In this document: positions 1 to 10,536 of the stretch, piece by piece
How positions within the stretch are numbered: the first letter of the stretch is position 1
Layout: every line of letters begins with the position of its first letter
NCBI RefSeq assembly: GCF_016808335.1
Contig: NC_053142.1
Coordinates: 2,741,802 to 2,805,801 of the forward strand
Reading direction: 5' to 3'
Length of the DNA stretch: 64,000 nt
Origin: Panicum virgatum
Lineage: Eukaryota > Streptophyta > Magnoliopsida > Poales > Poaceae
Program-made: the position numbers and the translations under genes
Notes under the pieces: generated by a model
The model's database searches: none
Told to the model about the DNA's origin: nothing
The model's input: the letters and a program-made list of their open reading frames with translations, nothing else

Positions 1-432
1 GGAGTGGACTTGAGACGACCGTGGCGAGCGGTCTCCGCCGGAGCGGGCCACCGGAGTGGACTTGATACGACCGTGGCGAGCGGTCTCCGCCGGAGCGGGC
101 CACCGGAGTGGACTTGAGACGACCGTGGCGAGCGGTCTCCGCCGGAGCGGGCCACCGGAGTGGACTTGAGACGACCGTGGCGAGCGGTCTCCGCCGGAGC
201 GGGCCACCGGAGTGGACTTGAGACGACCGTGGCGAGCGGTCTCCGCCGGAGCGGGCCACCGGAGTGGACTTGAGACGACCGTGGCGAGCGGTCTCCGCCG
301 GAGCAGGCCACCAGAGTGGACTTGAGACGACCGTGGGAGCGGTCTCCGCCGGAGCGGGCCACCAGAGTGGACTTGAGACGACCGTGGCGAGCGGTCTCCG
401 CCGGAGCGGGCCACTGGAGTGGACTTGAGACG
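1..432. repeat. 52-bp tandem minisatellite, about 8.3 copies
   Basis: Head-to-tail copies of a 52-bp unit beginning ggagtggacttgagacgacc start at 1, 53, 105, 157, 209, 261, 313 and 364, with a partial copy at 416-432. The copy at 313 is 51 bp (one base lost in gtggcgagcg). Copies differ by only a few bases, so the array is young or homogenised. It probably continues to the left of the window. It abuts a gypsy gag fragment without a spacer. No promoter or gene is apparent inside it, and reading frames through it are by-products of the repeat. Confidence 0.95.
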
Positions 433-1148
433 TTGCTGACGATCCGATGGTCCAGGCTAGCCCTTTCGGTGGCAAGGCCAATGAGGATGCCAGTGTTCAT
501 CTCCAGTAGTTCTTGGAGCTCTGCAGTACTTTTGTTATCAAGGAAGTATCTCAGGATGCAATCCGGCTCCGGCTGTTCCTGTTTTCTCTTCTAGCGAGAG
601 TGAAGCAGTGGTTCTATGCTAACAAGACAGTTGTGGACACCTGGGACAAATGTGCCAAGGCGTTCCTAGCAAAGTTTTTCCCGACGGACAAGACCAATGC
701 TCTTCGTCGAAGAATTTTGAGTTTTCAGCAGGCATCAAATGAGTCAATTCCTGAAGCTTGGGAGAGACTTCAGGAGTACATTCTTGCGTGTCCTCACCAG
801 GGGATGGATAATTGGCTCATTCTTCAGAACTTCTACAACGGGTTGACTCAATCCTCCCGTGATCACGTGGATGCTGCTGCGGGTGGAGCTTTCTTCTCGC
901 TGACCATTGAACGAGCTACATCATTAATCGAGAAGATGGTGTCCAACCAAGGTTGGAGCGATGATCGTCTCTAACCATGTCAGTGAGGCATGCACTCCGT
1001 CAAGGAGACTGACATGCTCACTACGAAAATTGATCTCCTCCTCAAGAAGTTCGAGGATTATTCCCAAGACAAGGCTCAAATACAGACACTTCAAGCCTTG
1101 GAAGTGATGCATCCGGCCCAGGCGGGGTTGGCCGAGGCCCAATAAATT
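433..1148 (+). pseudogene. Ty3/gypsy gag (capsid) fragment
   Basis: This encodes part of a retrotransposon gag protein (retrotrans_gag family), the structural protein that forms the virus-like particle. The open stretch 513-974 shows the family pattern: W at the start of the conserved helix, a TWDKCAKAFLAKFFP-like block, an Arg-rich block then F-Q, an ES(I)PEAWERL block, FYNGL, and a DAAAGGAF block followed by IEKMVSNQGWSD. Upstream, residues continue back to about 433 across an in-frame TAG near 507. Downstream, a stop follows at 972-974, but related sequence continues to about 1148 (a VKETDML-like region). There is no zinc knuckle, protease or LTR attached. It is a truncated, decayed fragment whose lineage within gypsy I cannot fix. 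Confidence 0.85.
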
Positions 1149-1369
1149 AAGGTTGCCCGGACTCCAACAATTCTTAGTGCACACCCACTCGGGGAAAGGC
1201 CCAATGTCCCTAAAAGACTAGTCCAATAGGGGAAGGGTTGCTCTCCCTTTTAAGGTGGCTTCCTCCTCCCAAGCTAAGCAAGGTGGGATTATTCAGAGGC
1301 TCACACGGTCGCCGCCCGACTACAACTGGGCTACTTGGCCCTTTTTTGTTGCGTCTTTGCCAGCAGGTA
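1149..1369. other. unassigned 221-bp segment
   Basis: This lies between the gag fragment and the CRM-like LTR. It includes a pyrimidine-rich stretch and a sequence resembling LTR leader DNA (around 1240-1300), but no terminal repeats or convincing coding sequence are visible. Confidence 0.4.
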
Positions 1370-1693
1370 ATTGATGAGGCCATCTCAACTAAGCAAGATG
1401 TAAACCAAGCATATGATGTGGATGATGTCAACCAAGCAAGAGAACAAGTGAACATTGGACCAGTTACACATAGCTGAGCTATGAAACTACAACAAGAGGT
1501 GAACGCGCCACTTTGTAAAATACATTTTAATATTAATGAGAATTATATACTGCCTAAGTCGTGCATGTTGCTACTACTCAGGTTCACCAAAGAGGATGAT
1601 AAGAACACAGAAGGAAAAGATTACATAGAAGGATCACACTCGAACCCGACTAGTCCCGCAGAACAGTCCGAAAGAATCAGTCATAACTTTTGA
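1370..1693 (+). pseudogene. polyprotein C-terminal tail inside the LTR
   Basis: The frame reads through 1370-1477, a TGA, then 1481-1693 to a natural stop. It contains GPVTHS and then AMKLQQEVNA, NINENYILPKS and LLLLRFTKEDD. These resemble the end of chromovirus gag-pol proteins, where a G-P-x-T-R-[SA] motif is followed by a NENxxLPKxxxLxxLRF-type tail. The TGA at 1475-1477 sits where an Arg codon is expected (CGA to TGA). In CRM-type elements this tail follows the integrase and is thought to help direct integration. Here it would have no catalytic domain upstream. Confidence 0.6.
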
Positions 1694-2119
1694 TTCCCAA
1701 AAACTATAATGGTCAATAAGGACATTTTCGAATGCTTATCAAGTCTACTTTCCAATGGAATATATGCCGAATACTTTGGATTATCCATTAATGAGATCTG
1801 AGTACTTTAGTGAAGACTGGTCAGAATGTCAACAATCTGCCAGACATTCAACTTCCCATACAAAACTGTACCACTATACAATATTTCGTGCTTCATACTG
1901 CACATGGTGGGAAAGCTTATCATGTTAGCTTTCCAACACAACAAACCTCATATCATTTGGACTTCCCAATAAAGAGTTAAGACCGATTTAGTGGAGACTG
2001 CATAGAAGGCCAATAGCCACGCGAGGCTCCTCGGGATTTCAGTTCGTGGTGACTTTTGAGTTACCATAACTCCAGAATCTCTAAGAGTCATTCACACTCA
2101 ACAAGGAGGGATGTTCCTT

Positions 2120-2128
2120 GTATAAGTA
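2120..2128 (+). promoter_or_regulatory. TATA box of the CRM-like LTR
   Basis: The motif gtataagtacc lies about 410 bp before the LTR 3' edge and is followed by a sequence resembling LTR R/U5. It is the likely RNA polymerase II core promoter of this element. Confidence 0.55.
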
Positions 2129-2534
2129 CCCCATGTATCTCAGAGATTAATCAAGACTTTGATAATGAAATAGAACCCCTTTTGTTCAACTGTGTGCTAA
2201 CAAATTCAGAGAGTGATCTCTACCCCTTTGCTCTTGTGATTTCCCTTGGGATTACAGAAGCGGCCGCTTCATCGGCGTCCAATCCGTGCTCCTGCTACCC
2301 AATCCTTGCTCCTGCTACTTCATGTGCAGGCTACGTAGGTTGGTTCTTTGAAAGTGTGATTGGGCGAATCCTTGGTTCAGGCTGCCGTATAGAGACGGTG
2401 GTTGGCTCCTTGTGCGTGTCGTCAGGTTGCATTAGTTATCCGGCTGCTTGCAGCTAGTTATCTTGGCTGAGATTTCAGCTTGTTATCTTGTTCAAGATCC
2501 TACATCGTGAAGATCGGGACCAACACTCATCATC

Positions 2535-2547
2535 TGGTATCAAGAGC
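2535..2547 (+). other. primer-binding site, tRNA-iMet type
   Basis: tggtatcaagagc matches the complement of the initiator Met tRNA 3' end (tggtatcagagc) apart from one inserted A. It lies two bases after the LTR end and is the expected start of minus-strand DNA synthesis. Confidence 0.8.
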
Positions 2548-3422
2548 TGCATTGCCACGGTAGGATTCTTTACCCTTAGCTACATATATTTTTATCTTCG
2601 TCCTATCCACCATAAAGCCAATAAAAATTCTGTCATAGCCTTTTGTCTCAATCTGTTTATCTAGTGAGTTTGGTTAAGTTTCAGTCCATTAGAGTCTTTG
2701 TTTAGTTGCTGATCATATCATCGTTTGCTTGTCCTTTTGTGCCTTTCATATCACTGAAAAATTCTCACAAAAAAGTAAACCAATTCTATCCTTTGCGTAA
2801 ACTTTTGTCCTATCAACATATATAGCTGCTGGTTGCATGAGTTTATCTTTAATTTTTGCAAGTATTATATCTGCTCTTGTCTTAGTATTGTAAAAAAAAA
2901 GTCAAAAAAAGAGGAAAGAAAAGTTGTAGAAAAAAATTATTGTGTTGAGAAAGTTGGAAAAAAAGGAGGGAGATCAGATTGTTGGTATGCAAGTGTTGAA
3001 TTTTCATATCAAGTTGTGTAACCAGTTTGCTATTTTCCTTTGGTGCAGTTTTTGCTAGGAGATTCCTTGTGAACTATCCATCTCTAGCATAATCTTTGTT
3101 TGCATCAAGTCTGAAATTTCTTTTGCGAGTGTGTTGCATCAATTATATCTTCCATATCTTGTGATCAGCACTAGGCATTGGATCTCTAGTTTGGATTGCT
3201 ATTTAACTTTACAACAACTAGAATTCAGATTGCCCCTTGTACGGTTTGCTTGATCTTGTATTCGCTCAGTTATCACTACTCTTTACCACCACACGGATTA
3301 CTTCTGTGATCTATAGGAAAACATAAGAGCTTTGGTTGGTAAGAGAAAGTGAGGTTGTGAGATCCACATAATTTTCATTCCACATATAATTGCTATTTTG
3401 TTCTCACTAACCATACAGAAAG
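2548..3422 (+). other. untranslated leader of the CRM-like element
   Basis: This 875-bp AT-rich stretch between primer-binding site and gag ATG contains A-rich runs (around 2890-2960) and no sustained reading frame. Its position fits the 5' leader of the genomic RNA. Confidence 0.55.
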
Positions 3423-3735
3423 ATGTCTGGACAACCCAATTTTGATGAATGTGTTACCATTGCACAATTCAATGAGATGAAACAAAGCATGGAAGAAAGG
3501 CAGGACATGTTGACACAAGATATTCAGGCCCTTATGGTTGAAATTAGAAGACGTCTCCAACCTCATGATGGTGCAAGCAACCATGGTGATAGTGAAAAAA
3601 GTGAAGGAGCTGCTTCTAGGAGAGCAAGAGAGCAAGGAAGGAGGAACCGATATGGTGCTCATGGTAGAGGAAGGGGACAAGGTAGAAGACATAATGAGAG
3701 TGATGATTTTGAAGATGTGGATGTCGTAAGATCAC
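3423..3735 (+). pseudogene. gag N-terminus of the CRM-like element, truncated
   Basis: An ATG opens a frame starting MSGQPNFDECVTIAQF, with a helical Q/E-rich segment (residues 15-45) and then a basic RG-rich stretch (RRAREQGRRNRYGAHGRG) and an acidic DDFEDVD segment. This layout (coiled N-terminus, basic linker, acidic tail) is usual for chromovirus gag before the capsid core. Similarity ends near 3735, where unrelated Tat-type 3' sequence begins, so the capsid, zinc knuckle and pol are missing. The frame runs to 3761, but the last codons are not gag. Confidence 0.6.
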
Positions 3736-4068
3736 CGCACGCAGCTCAACGAGTTAAATGATGACACCTGTCTTCAGCAAAAAGCCAAGTGAAGGTTACC
3801 AGAGCAGAGCACGCACGTCTCTTTCACCCCCCCACCCTCGCCTTTTATAGGGACGATAAAACCGTACAGTAACTTGGCAGCAAAATCGAGAAGAATACAA
3901 ACCAACACCCAATTAAAACTCACCTCGTCAATGCTCAGACCTTCACAACCTTCGAAGTTGCGGCAAATCATTGACGTGCGAGGGGAGAAGTTTTCTCCTT
4001 AGGTTGCCATGCGAATCCTGATCGCTGGCCAAAACGGCCTACGGCCTTTCTCCCCGGTGAGGGGCTAC
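3736..4068. other. 3' internal end of a Tat-type element, with polypurine tract
   Basis: This piece ends in ggtgaggggctac (4056-4068), the polypurine tract form that precedes Tat-lineage 3' LTRs in grasses. It also contains an antisense promoter (3841-3850). The coding part of the element is absent; the left edge is a sharp junction with CRM-like gag. Confidence 0.55.
3841..3850 (-). promoter_or_regulatory. antisense TATA box near a Tat 3' LTR
   Basis: On the minus strand the sequence reads ctataaaagg, pointing away from the adjacent LTR at 4069. Tat-lineage elements often carry an antisense gene between pol and the 3' LTR, and this is in the expected place. The gene body itself is cut off at about 3736. 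Confidence 0.45.
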
Positions 4069-4757
4069 TATTGGGGATCGCTACCTCCGGAGGTGCCATA
4101 CCCGAAGGTCACGGGCAGATTGGTAATCGCAAACAACCTTCGATCATAACCTTCGATCTGTCGTTGCCACCTGTTGTTTTGCAGATCGGAGGTTCTTCCG
4201 GTACGCCGCTTCCATACAGGACCGACGACGTGGAACCCTCGGAGAAGAGCGAAGGCCCCTCGCGACCGACGACTAAGGGGTGAGGATGCCAAGGACCTTC
4301 GGCCTTAGATCGAAGGTGTGCGGCCCAAAGGACGGAGTGCCCCAAATCTTTCCGAAACCTTCAAAGATGCGACGGAAGTGTGAAGATCATGACTCAAGCG
4401 GGCTTGCGTGCCGTGAATGGAACTTAAGCTCGGAGCGAGTACAAGGACCAAACAATACCTTCGAAAGTTGATATAAGAGAAATGAGCATGGGCGAAGGCG
4501 TAATTGTACTAGAGATCACCTAGAAAAGACTAATTAGGACCCTCGAAAGTGCTGATGGAAGGTGAAAAAGCATGGGCAAGAATGTAAATGTACCTCAGGA
4601 CTTGGGAGTATAAACGCCCCTAGTTTTCTTCACTGTAACAACTTTTTGATCATCGGAAAATTCCCACCGTGTTGTTGCCCGAAGGTCATTGAGCTTTAGT
4701 TTTCCTTTTGCTTGTTTGGGGATTTTTATTACCTTCGGAAGCGAAAGACCCAACAGC
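4069..4757 (+). repeat. Tat-type LTR (right edge approximate)
   Basis: This starts right after the polypurine tract (tattggggatcgc; the canonical TG has decayed to TA). It has many ccttcg/cgaagg motifs and a TATA box agtataaacgcc near 4608. I place the end at the CA near 4757. No primer-binding site follows, so this is a 3' LTR of a truncated element or a solo LTR. Confidence 0.55.
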
Positions 4758-5109
4758 AATGATAGCATAAAAGAATTGGCCAGCTTATAGTAGATGTAAT
4801 CCAATCCCTAGATAAATTCTTCCACCCGCAATCACAACAAACCACGATCAGAAGATGGGGAACTCCGAGAATTCCAAGCGACGCACCCGAGATGTAGCAA
4901 TTCGATCACGCGCTCGACACAAATCCGAGAGGAATCGGCGGGGTATATGAGATCAGATGTTCTCTCGTTTGTAGGAGAAACCTTAGACAAGAGACACAAA
5001 AATATTGTAATCTAATTTGATACATAGCTGATTAACAGCCCTTTATACGCACGCAGGCAGGCGTTGGACTCTGACACATGGACTCCTGATCTGAGGCCCA
5101 TGACCCACT
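4758..5109. other. unassigned flank, possible LTR sequence
   Basis: This is interrupted by the hAT element at 5110 and resumes at 6075. On the minus strand it has a TATA-like gtataaagggc (about 5037-5047) followed by transcribed-leader-like sequence, which could be a Ty1/copia LTR. No ends were found. Confidence 0.3.
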
Positions 5110-6074
5110 TAAGGATGGCAGCGGGGCGGGTTTGGGGCGGGTATTCGCGGATTTCGGGTTTGTGGGTTTCGAGTTCGGGTTTCAATCTTCGCCCGCGGAT
5201 TTTTGGGTTCGGGTACCCGAAATAGTTCGGGTTTGGGGCGGATTTCAAAATTGACCCGCGGATCACCATTGGGCCTGCGAAGCAATCAGCCCAACAAAGG
5301 CCCACGTTGCAACCCTAACTATATAACCCTCACCCTCCTCACCCGTGACCCTTCCCTCAGACCCTCACCCCCATTCCCCCGACCCCCCGTGACCCAGCCC
5401 CGCTTGGCCGCCAGCCGCAGTCCGCTCACCTCACGCCCTCCTCATCGGCTCATCCACATCCTGGATCTGCTCGGCGCTTGCCTGCATCCCGACGGCCGGC
5501 GGTCGGCAGCCCGCTCGGCGCTTGCACAGGCGCGGAGGCACCGCCCGCCCGCTCGCCCCTCATAGGCTCAGCGCACCGCGCACGGCAGAGGGCCGGATGC
5601 CCGCTCGACTCTCGGCGCTCACGCAGGCACGGCGCCCGCGGCCCTCCCGCCCGCTCGCCCCGCCCCACACTGCTCGTCGGCGGTCGGCTCGGCACACGGC
5701 AGAGGTCCGGAGGCCGCCTCACTCGGAGCCGCGGCCACACACAAACGAGAAGTTAATCTTGCTGTGTGGTGTTGGTTTGTTTGTAATCCCAATTATTTGT
5801 AATAATCTTGCTGGAATGTTGCTTTGTTACAGTCCATGTTTGTTGACTGTTTTGCTGTTCATGGTTGTGGAAACTTGGAAATAATGTTGCTGGTTTGTAA
5901 AACATTTCGGGTTTCGGATTACGCGTTCGGTTTTGGGTATCCGCGGGTTTCGATTTTGGGCATGAGTTTGCACCCGAATTGGAGTTCGGGTCGGGTTCGG
6001 ATTTTAAGTTCGGGTTTCGGTTTTGGGTGCCCAGACACTTCACTCGAACCGAACCCGACCCGTTGCCATCCTTA
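5110..6074 (+). mobile_element. non-autonomous hAT transposon with perfect 8-bp target duplication
   Basis: The left end taaggatggcagcgggg and the right end (reverse complement taaggatggcaacgggt) form imperfect terminal inverted repeats of about 25 bp. The element is flanked on both sides by gacccact (5102-5109 and 6075-6082), the 8-bp duplication expected of hAT transposases. The subterminal regions are dense in cgggtt/cccgaa motifs, likely transposase-binding repeats. Inside are a TATA box (5319-5327) and a C-rich leader like that of an autonomous element, then a GC-rich stretch and a short T-rich segment. No BED zinc finger or hATC dimerisation domain is encoded. It is best read as a 965-bp deletion derivative that needs transposase from elsewhere. 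Confidence 0.9.
5319..5327 (+). promoter_or_regulatory. TATA box inside the hAT element
   Basis: ctatataac lies about 210 bp from the left end and is followed by a C-rich leader. The second hAT end at 10172 has a TATA box at the same distance, so this is probably the relict transposase promoter. Confidence 0.5.
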
Positions 6075-6082
6075 GACCCACT

Positions 6083-7511
6083 AAACAACGTGACCAGGAC
6101 CCAAACTAATGAGACCAGGCATTAAAATAATAATGGACAGTCGACTCCAACTTGACATAGCTAACAAAGCATTTTGACTATCACGTAACTAACCTGGACA
6201 CATATAAATTATTCCAGAAGCTTTGCTTGTCACGTTCTTCTTCTAGTAAGGACAATGCTGCTGCTCATAATTAAATTGGTAGCTCATCATCAACGTACAC
6301 TTGCATAGCTCCAATAAAACTATTTTCTCTCCTTCTTTTCATGCGAGCCGACCCCCAGCCATGTACAAGAACAAACTACTCCAGCGATAGCCAGTAGCCA
6401 ACTGGCTATTGCTGATGGCCGGTGTGTGAAAACATCCCTAGGGGGACGGATCGACGACGATGACAATGTCGCGATCCACCCATAATAGCGGGGTTCCCAC
6501 AACACCGGCACAGGGAAGGATGAGAAGGATGGACGCCCGGACAAGAAACCACCGGCTTTTTCCTAGCACGGATGCCACCATGCGACACCAAGCAGAACCA
6601 GGGCAATCGCCTCACGACGAAGGTGGGTCGAGTCCTGGTTGTCGACTTCCTCTTCTCCATGCTACTCCGCTCGTGATGGATCCACTAATAGTAACTAGCA
6701 AGGGACCGGCGAACGGTCTGGGCTACAAAGGCCTTTGCTCTTGGAGGGTTGAAGTAATCAGGCGCTATGGCCCAAGAACAGCTGGGTGACGTGGTGCGAA
6801 GCTAAGGAGCCCAGAACCCCTATTTATGGTCATGCGGGCGACCCGTGTGGCCAAATGGCTCACCGCACCAGGCAGTAAATGTGCGCACCTACCCCCACTA
6901 ACGCGCCTTCCACGACAGTACAGCGCGGGGCAGGTGCGACATGACGCCACGAACGGGCGGCAAGCATGCCAGGGCCACATGTGCGCGATGCACCGTCACC
7001 AAGATGGATACAATGGCTGTTGATCAAGAATCCACGCCACGGTGGCCTCCGTCAGCAGAATCCCACTCAAGTACCTTGGTGCTGACGGTATTGGATGGGG
7101 GAGGCGGGAGCCTAATGGGGGCACTAGCACCAAACAGGCCTACGCAAGCACGCTATTGACCGGCTCAACAGCATCTTGCCCGCGCGTCAGGCGCGATAAA
7201 TTAGCGCTTTGATAGGACGGGACGCCCAAATTCAAAGCATCGAGCTTTGCGATGATTACTCTCGACGGGACAGGACGGTTGGATTCAAAGCATTGAGCTT
7301 CGCAACGCCCTTGGAATATACCCTCTGAGCAAGTCTTCGACTCGCTCAGAGGCTCGGGGGCTACATCTAGTGGGTGCGCTCGTGCGCACCACCGGAGCTC
7401 AAGAGAAGATCGACCGTTCCCCAAGCAACCCCAATCAATGGAGAAGAACCGGGTCACGACGAGATAACCCTCTGCTTGAATCCATGAATCTTCCAAAGGC
7501 TCAGGGGCTAC
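6083..7511. other. flank of the hAT insertion, then 3' internal region of a Tat-type element
   Basis: 6083-6320 continues the unassigned sequence left of the hAT. From about 6320 the GC-rich DNA leads to ggctcaggggctac (about 7498-7511), a polypurine tract directly before the LTR at 7512, with a related ggctcgggggctac copy near 7351-7364. An antisense TATA box sits at 6821-6827, so 6320-6820 may be the start of an antisense gene, but I see no readable protein. Confidence 0.45.
6821..6827 (-). promoter_or_regulatory. antisense TATA box near a second Tat 3' LTR
   Basis: The minus strand reads ccataaataggggttctgg, a TATA box with a downstream purine start region. It faces away from the 3' LTR at 7512, the same arrangement as at 3841 and 28376. 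Confidence 0.45.
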
Positions 7512-8540
7512 TATCATGTATAAATATCACGAATACCTAAGACGGAGGATTAGAGGGCCAAGCAGTCCCATCAGGCGAGCTGATGGCGGTATCAACGAGT
7601 CTGACCCACACAGAGGGGCTACGCCTCGTCCAACCTAGGGAGGTGGATTCATTCCGCCCCGACCTAAGGAAGGAATCCACTCCCCGCCCAACCTATCATA
7701 CATGCCCCACCTCGCCAGGTGGCGGGGCGAACGAGGAGGCTACACCCGATCTGAAGCAGGGACCCATCACGACCCGCGTCGTGCAGCGCTGACAGCGGCA
7801 CAAGTGGATAGGGGACCGGGCGTGCTCTGGTGCCGCTTGCGCTGACACGGGGCACAGTGGACCGCCCCTTCCCGTCACGTCCTATGGCTTTGTAGGGCGT
7901 AGGGTAGGGGTCTGGCGTGCTGCACCAAGACCAAGACACCGCTGCGTATCTCGCTTCGCAGACCACGGGGTCAAACCGGACCCGGTCGCGAAGGCGGAGG
8001 GTAGCGATGGCAGGGTTAGGAAGACCCACAACGATCGAAACGATGGAGGAGGCGCCACGCGGACTCTCTCTCTCCCCTCTCTCTCTACAACTGTACACTG
8101 TTCTCCTCCCTGTCATATAAAGGGAAGAGAATAGGCTCTCGTGGGGGGGATCGAACTCAGACTAAACACACGAGACCCAGGGGAGATCAGGTAGACGGCT
8201 GGTCACCCCCTGAAGCGCACAAGCACACTCTCGCTGCTGGGAAAGAGGAAGGCAGAGCTCCAAGCAGCTCTCACCGGCAGCTGCCCTAACCAGATGAGAG
8301 CTACGAACACCTTTCCTTTCCACCGATCCCAAAGACTTGGGATGCCCGTCCCTCTCTTGATCGTTTGTAACCCCTACTATAAAACAGTGCAAGATACAAG
8401 AGCAGCACAAACTGGACATAGGGTATTACGCCTCCTGGCGGCCCGAACTAGTATAAATCCTTGTGTCTTCCTGCATTAACATCAGCCACTAAATGCACAT
8501 CCACAAGAATCACTAGCCCGTGCTAAAAAAACACCGATAG
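7512..8540 (+). repeat. Tat-type 3' LTR, about 1.03 kb
   Basis: It begins after the polypurine tract with tatcatgtataa (decayed TG) and carries a TATA box catataaaggga at about 8113-8124. It ends with a run containing aaacaccgata (about 8540), resembling the AAACACCGACA end of grass Tat LTRs. A primer-binding site does not follow, so it is the 3' LTR of a truncated element or a solo LTR. Confidence 0.6.
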
Positions 8541-9837
8541 AGACAATCATGTCATCATGTCGTCGTCCAATCCTTCCTCTTCCTCAGCAAGTGGCACAAA
8601 GCTGGCGGCCGCCTATTACTGGCTCATCGACGCTCTGAACAAATCCATGCCTGCGAGCGCCGCCCTGGCCTCTTGGCGCAATCCATGTCAGCCATCACGA
8701 GCCACAACCGCAACCTCGCCATCTCCTCCTCCACCAGCCCCGCCACGCTGGTGGCAGCGGCCAGCATCTCAGGCATCGCCGCCAATGACACGTAGTAGTC
8801 CATCATGCCGGCCACGCGCGCCATGAACGCCATCACGTTTGGATCGACAAAATGCTCCACCACCGCCATCCTCCGCGTCTCCTCCTAGAGGCATCACATG
8901 GTGGCGTACACCTGCCACGCATCCACCGCACGTGCGGCACTGCACCGCCTACCGCCACAGCTCTACCTTCACTATCTATTTTTCCAAACATGTCCGTCTC
9001 TTTTGCCAAACATGTCCCTTATCAAGAATGCGTAGCAACCCCAGCACATATCTGAATATCTATGTCGATAGCAATCTCTTAGGCTGTATTTTGGTTAAAT
9101 ATTTTGATGTGGATATTTGCTTGGTTGTTTAATTTGCATCATAATTTGTCCCTGTACACTCATTTTATTAGTGTTAAAACAATCGAATGGCCATTCAACT
9201 AGTTATACACCAATCGTAATCTTTATTCTGTATCGCTAAATATGTTGCAAATAGCAACTCAATTATAATCGTGACATGTCAGATCTCCACGTAACCCATA
9301 GTATGCGGTAAGCTTACTCCCTTTCCACCTCACACGTGCTCGCACGCCTCCCACACCCCATCGATGTGGGCCCCATGAAGGAGACTCCCTTTGCATGGGC
9401 TCCAGGAGGCCAGGCCAGGCCTCATCTTCCTCGTCTTCTTCCGCCTCCACTATCCTTTCCAGACTTCCAGTTCCAGCCATGCCCCAGTGTCCCGCCTGTC
9501 CGTCAGCTTCCCGCCGGCGCGCACGGAGGAAAAAGCTCGTGATATCGATCCCTTGCTGGGGATTCGGCTGACGACAAGGTCAGATTACCACCTACCGGCC
9601 CCTCCTACCTTGCATTCGCGCTCAGATCGGTTCAAGATCTGGTTTGAGCCAGCAAATTCCCCCCTCCTCTTACTCTTCATCACAGAATACATGGGTTGAG
9701 TTCTATCCCCGAGGGTTGCGGCAGTTTTCCACGGATTGGGCCCGCCCCTCCTCTGGATTCTCTCCACCGGTGCATGGGATTTGGTCAGGGATTGGTGCCC
9801 CCCGGAATTTCACATTCTGTCATTGGTGTGTGGTCTA
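8541..9837. other. GC-rich then AT-rich segment without a recognisable gene
   Basis: 8550-8900 is GC-rich, with an 82-residue minus-strand frame (8869-8624) rich in Met and Ala that I cannot assign. 9040-9300 is AT-rich. 9300-9840 has a promoter- or leader-like composition. It might be host DNA or captured gene fragments; there is no domain, splice pattern or homologous copy in the window to support a call. Confidence 0.35.
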
Positions 9838-10171
9838 GGCCTCGTTTAGTTGCCCATGTAAAGTTGTAAAAATGGAATCTTTGCACATTTGAAGTATTAA
9901 ATATAGACTAATTACAAAACTAATTACAAAAATAGTCTGTAAACTACGACACGAATCTAATGAGCCTAATTAATCCATCATTAGAGCGTGTGTACTGTAC
10001 CAATTACTGTAGAAATTTAGTGTCTAATCATAGCCTAATTAGGCTCATTAGATTCGTCTCGCAATTTACCAGCAAACTATGTAATTTATTTTTTATTTTG
10101 TCTAGATTTAATATTCCATGGATGTCAGACTCTTTTTCGATGTGATAGATTTGGAATTTTGAATTTTACAA
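9838..10171 (+). mobile_element. Tourist-like MITE, right end lost
   Basis: It starts ggcctcgtttagttgccc after a cta trinucleotide, close to the GGCCTTGTTTAGTT terminus of an abundant grass MITE family. It has the usual interior with short inverted blocks, such as gagcctaattaatcc and gcctaattaggctcattaga. The right end runs into a hAT terminus at 10172, so the matching inverted repeat is absent. Confidence 0.6.
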
Positions 10172-10536
10172 GGGATGGCAATTGTACCCGCGGATTTCAA
10201 ACCCGGTGGATGCGGGTGCGGGTCTGAAATTTAACCCACGGGTGCACCCGCACTCGCACCAGCAATACGCGGGGGCGGATGCGGGTCGAGAATTTTACAC
10301 GCGGGTGAAACCCGCACCTGCACCATACCTAAATCCTGGCCCAGATAACATTTTGGCGCAACTCATTTACCAACATATAAATACCTGTATGTAACCCTAA
10401 ATATCATTTCCCAATCCCAGTCTCCCCACCCGCAGCTGGCAGCTCATCTATTCTCAGCCGCCACCCACCAAGGCAGGGCTGCCCACAGGTACCAGGCTGC
10501 AGCGCCACCCACCCGCCCCACATCCCGGCGACCCGA
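10172..10536 (+). mobile_element. hAT transposon left end, truncated
   Basis: caagggatggcaattgtacc at 10172 resembles the terminus of the element at 5110, followed by subterminal cgggtg/cacccg repeats, a TATA box (acatataaatac, 10373-10384) about 200 bp inside, and a C-rich leader. It is cut off by the Tat LTR starting at 10537. No right end was found. Confidence 0.65.

Larger units (their letters stand above)
1370..2532 (+). repeat. LTR of a CRM-like chromovirus (left edge approximate)
   Basis: The right edge is supported by a CA at 2531-2532 followed after two bases by a tRNA-iMet-type primer-binding site at 2535. A TATA motif lies at 2120-2128. The left half encodes what looks like the C-terminal tail of a chromovirus polyprotein (see 1370-1693). 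That fits the known habit of CRM-group elements, whose pol reading frame extends into the 3' LTR, so that the 5' LTR also carries the tail. The leader and gag start follow. The left boundary has no clear TG and is estimated from where the tail similarity begins. Confidence 0.6.

Noticed and set aside
1..432. Possible CRISPR-like array
   Set aside because: The units are directly adjacent with no spacers and lie in a plant genome.
5203..5884. Overlapping Arg/Pro-rich ORFs inside the hAT element
   Set aside because: GC-rich leader-like DNA open in several frames on both strands; no BED or hATC domain.
8624..8869. 82-residue minus-strand ORF as a host gene fragment
   Set aside because: No recognised motif, no splice pattern and GC-rich context; mentioned only as part of an unassigned region.
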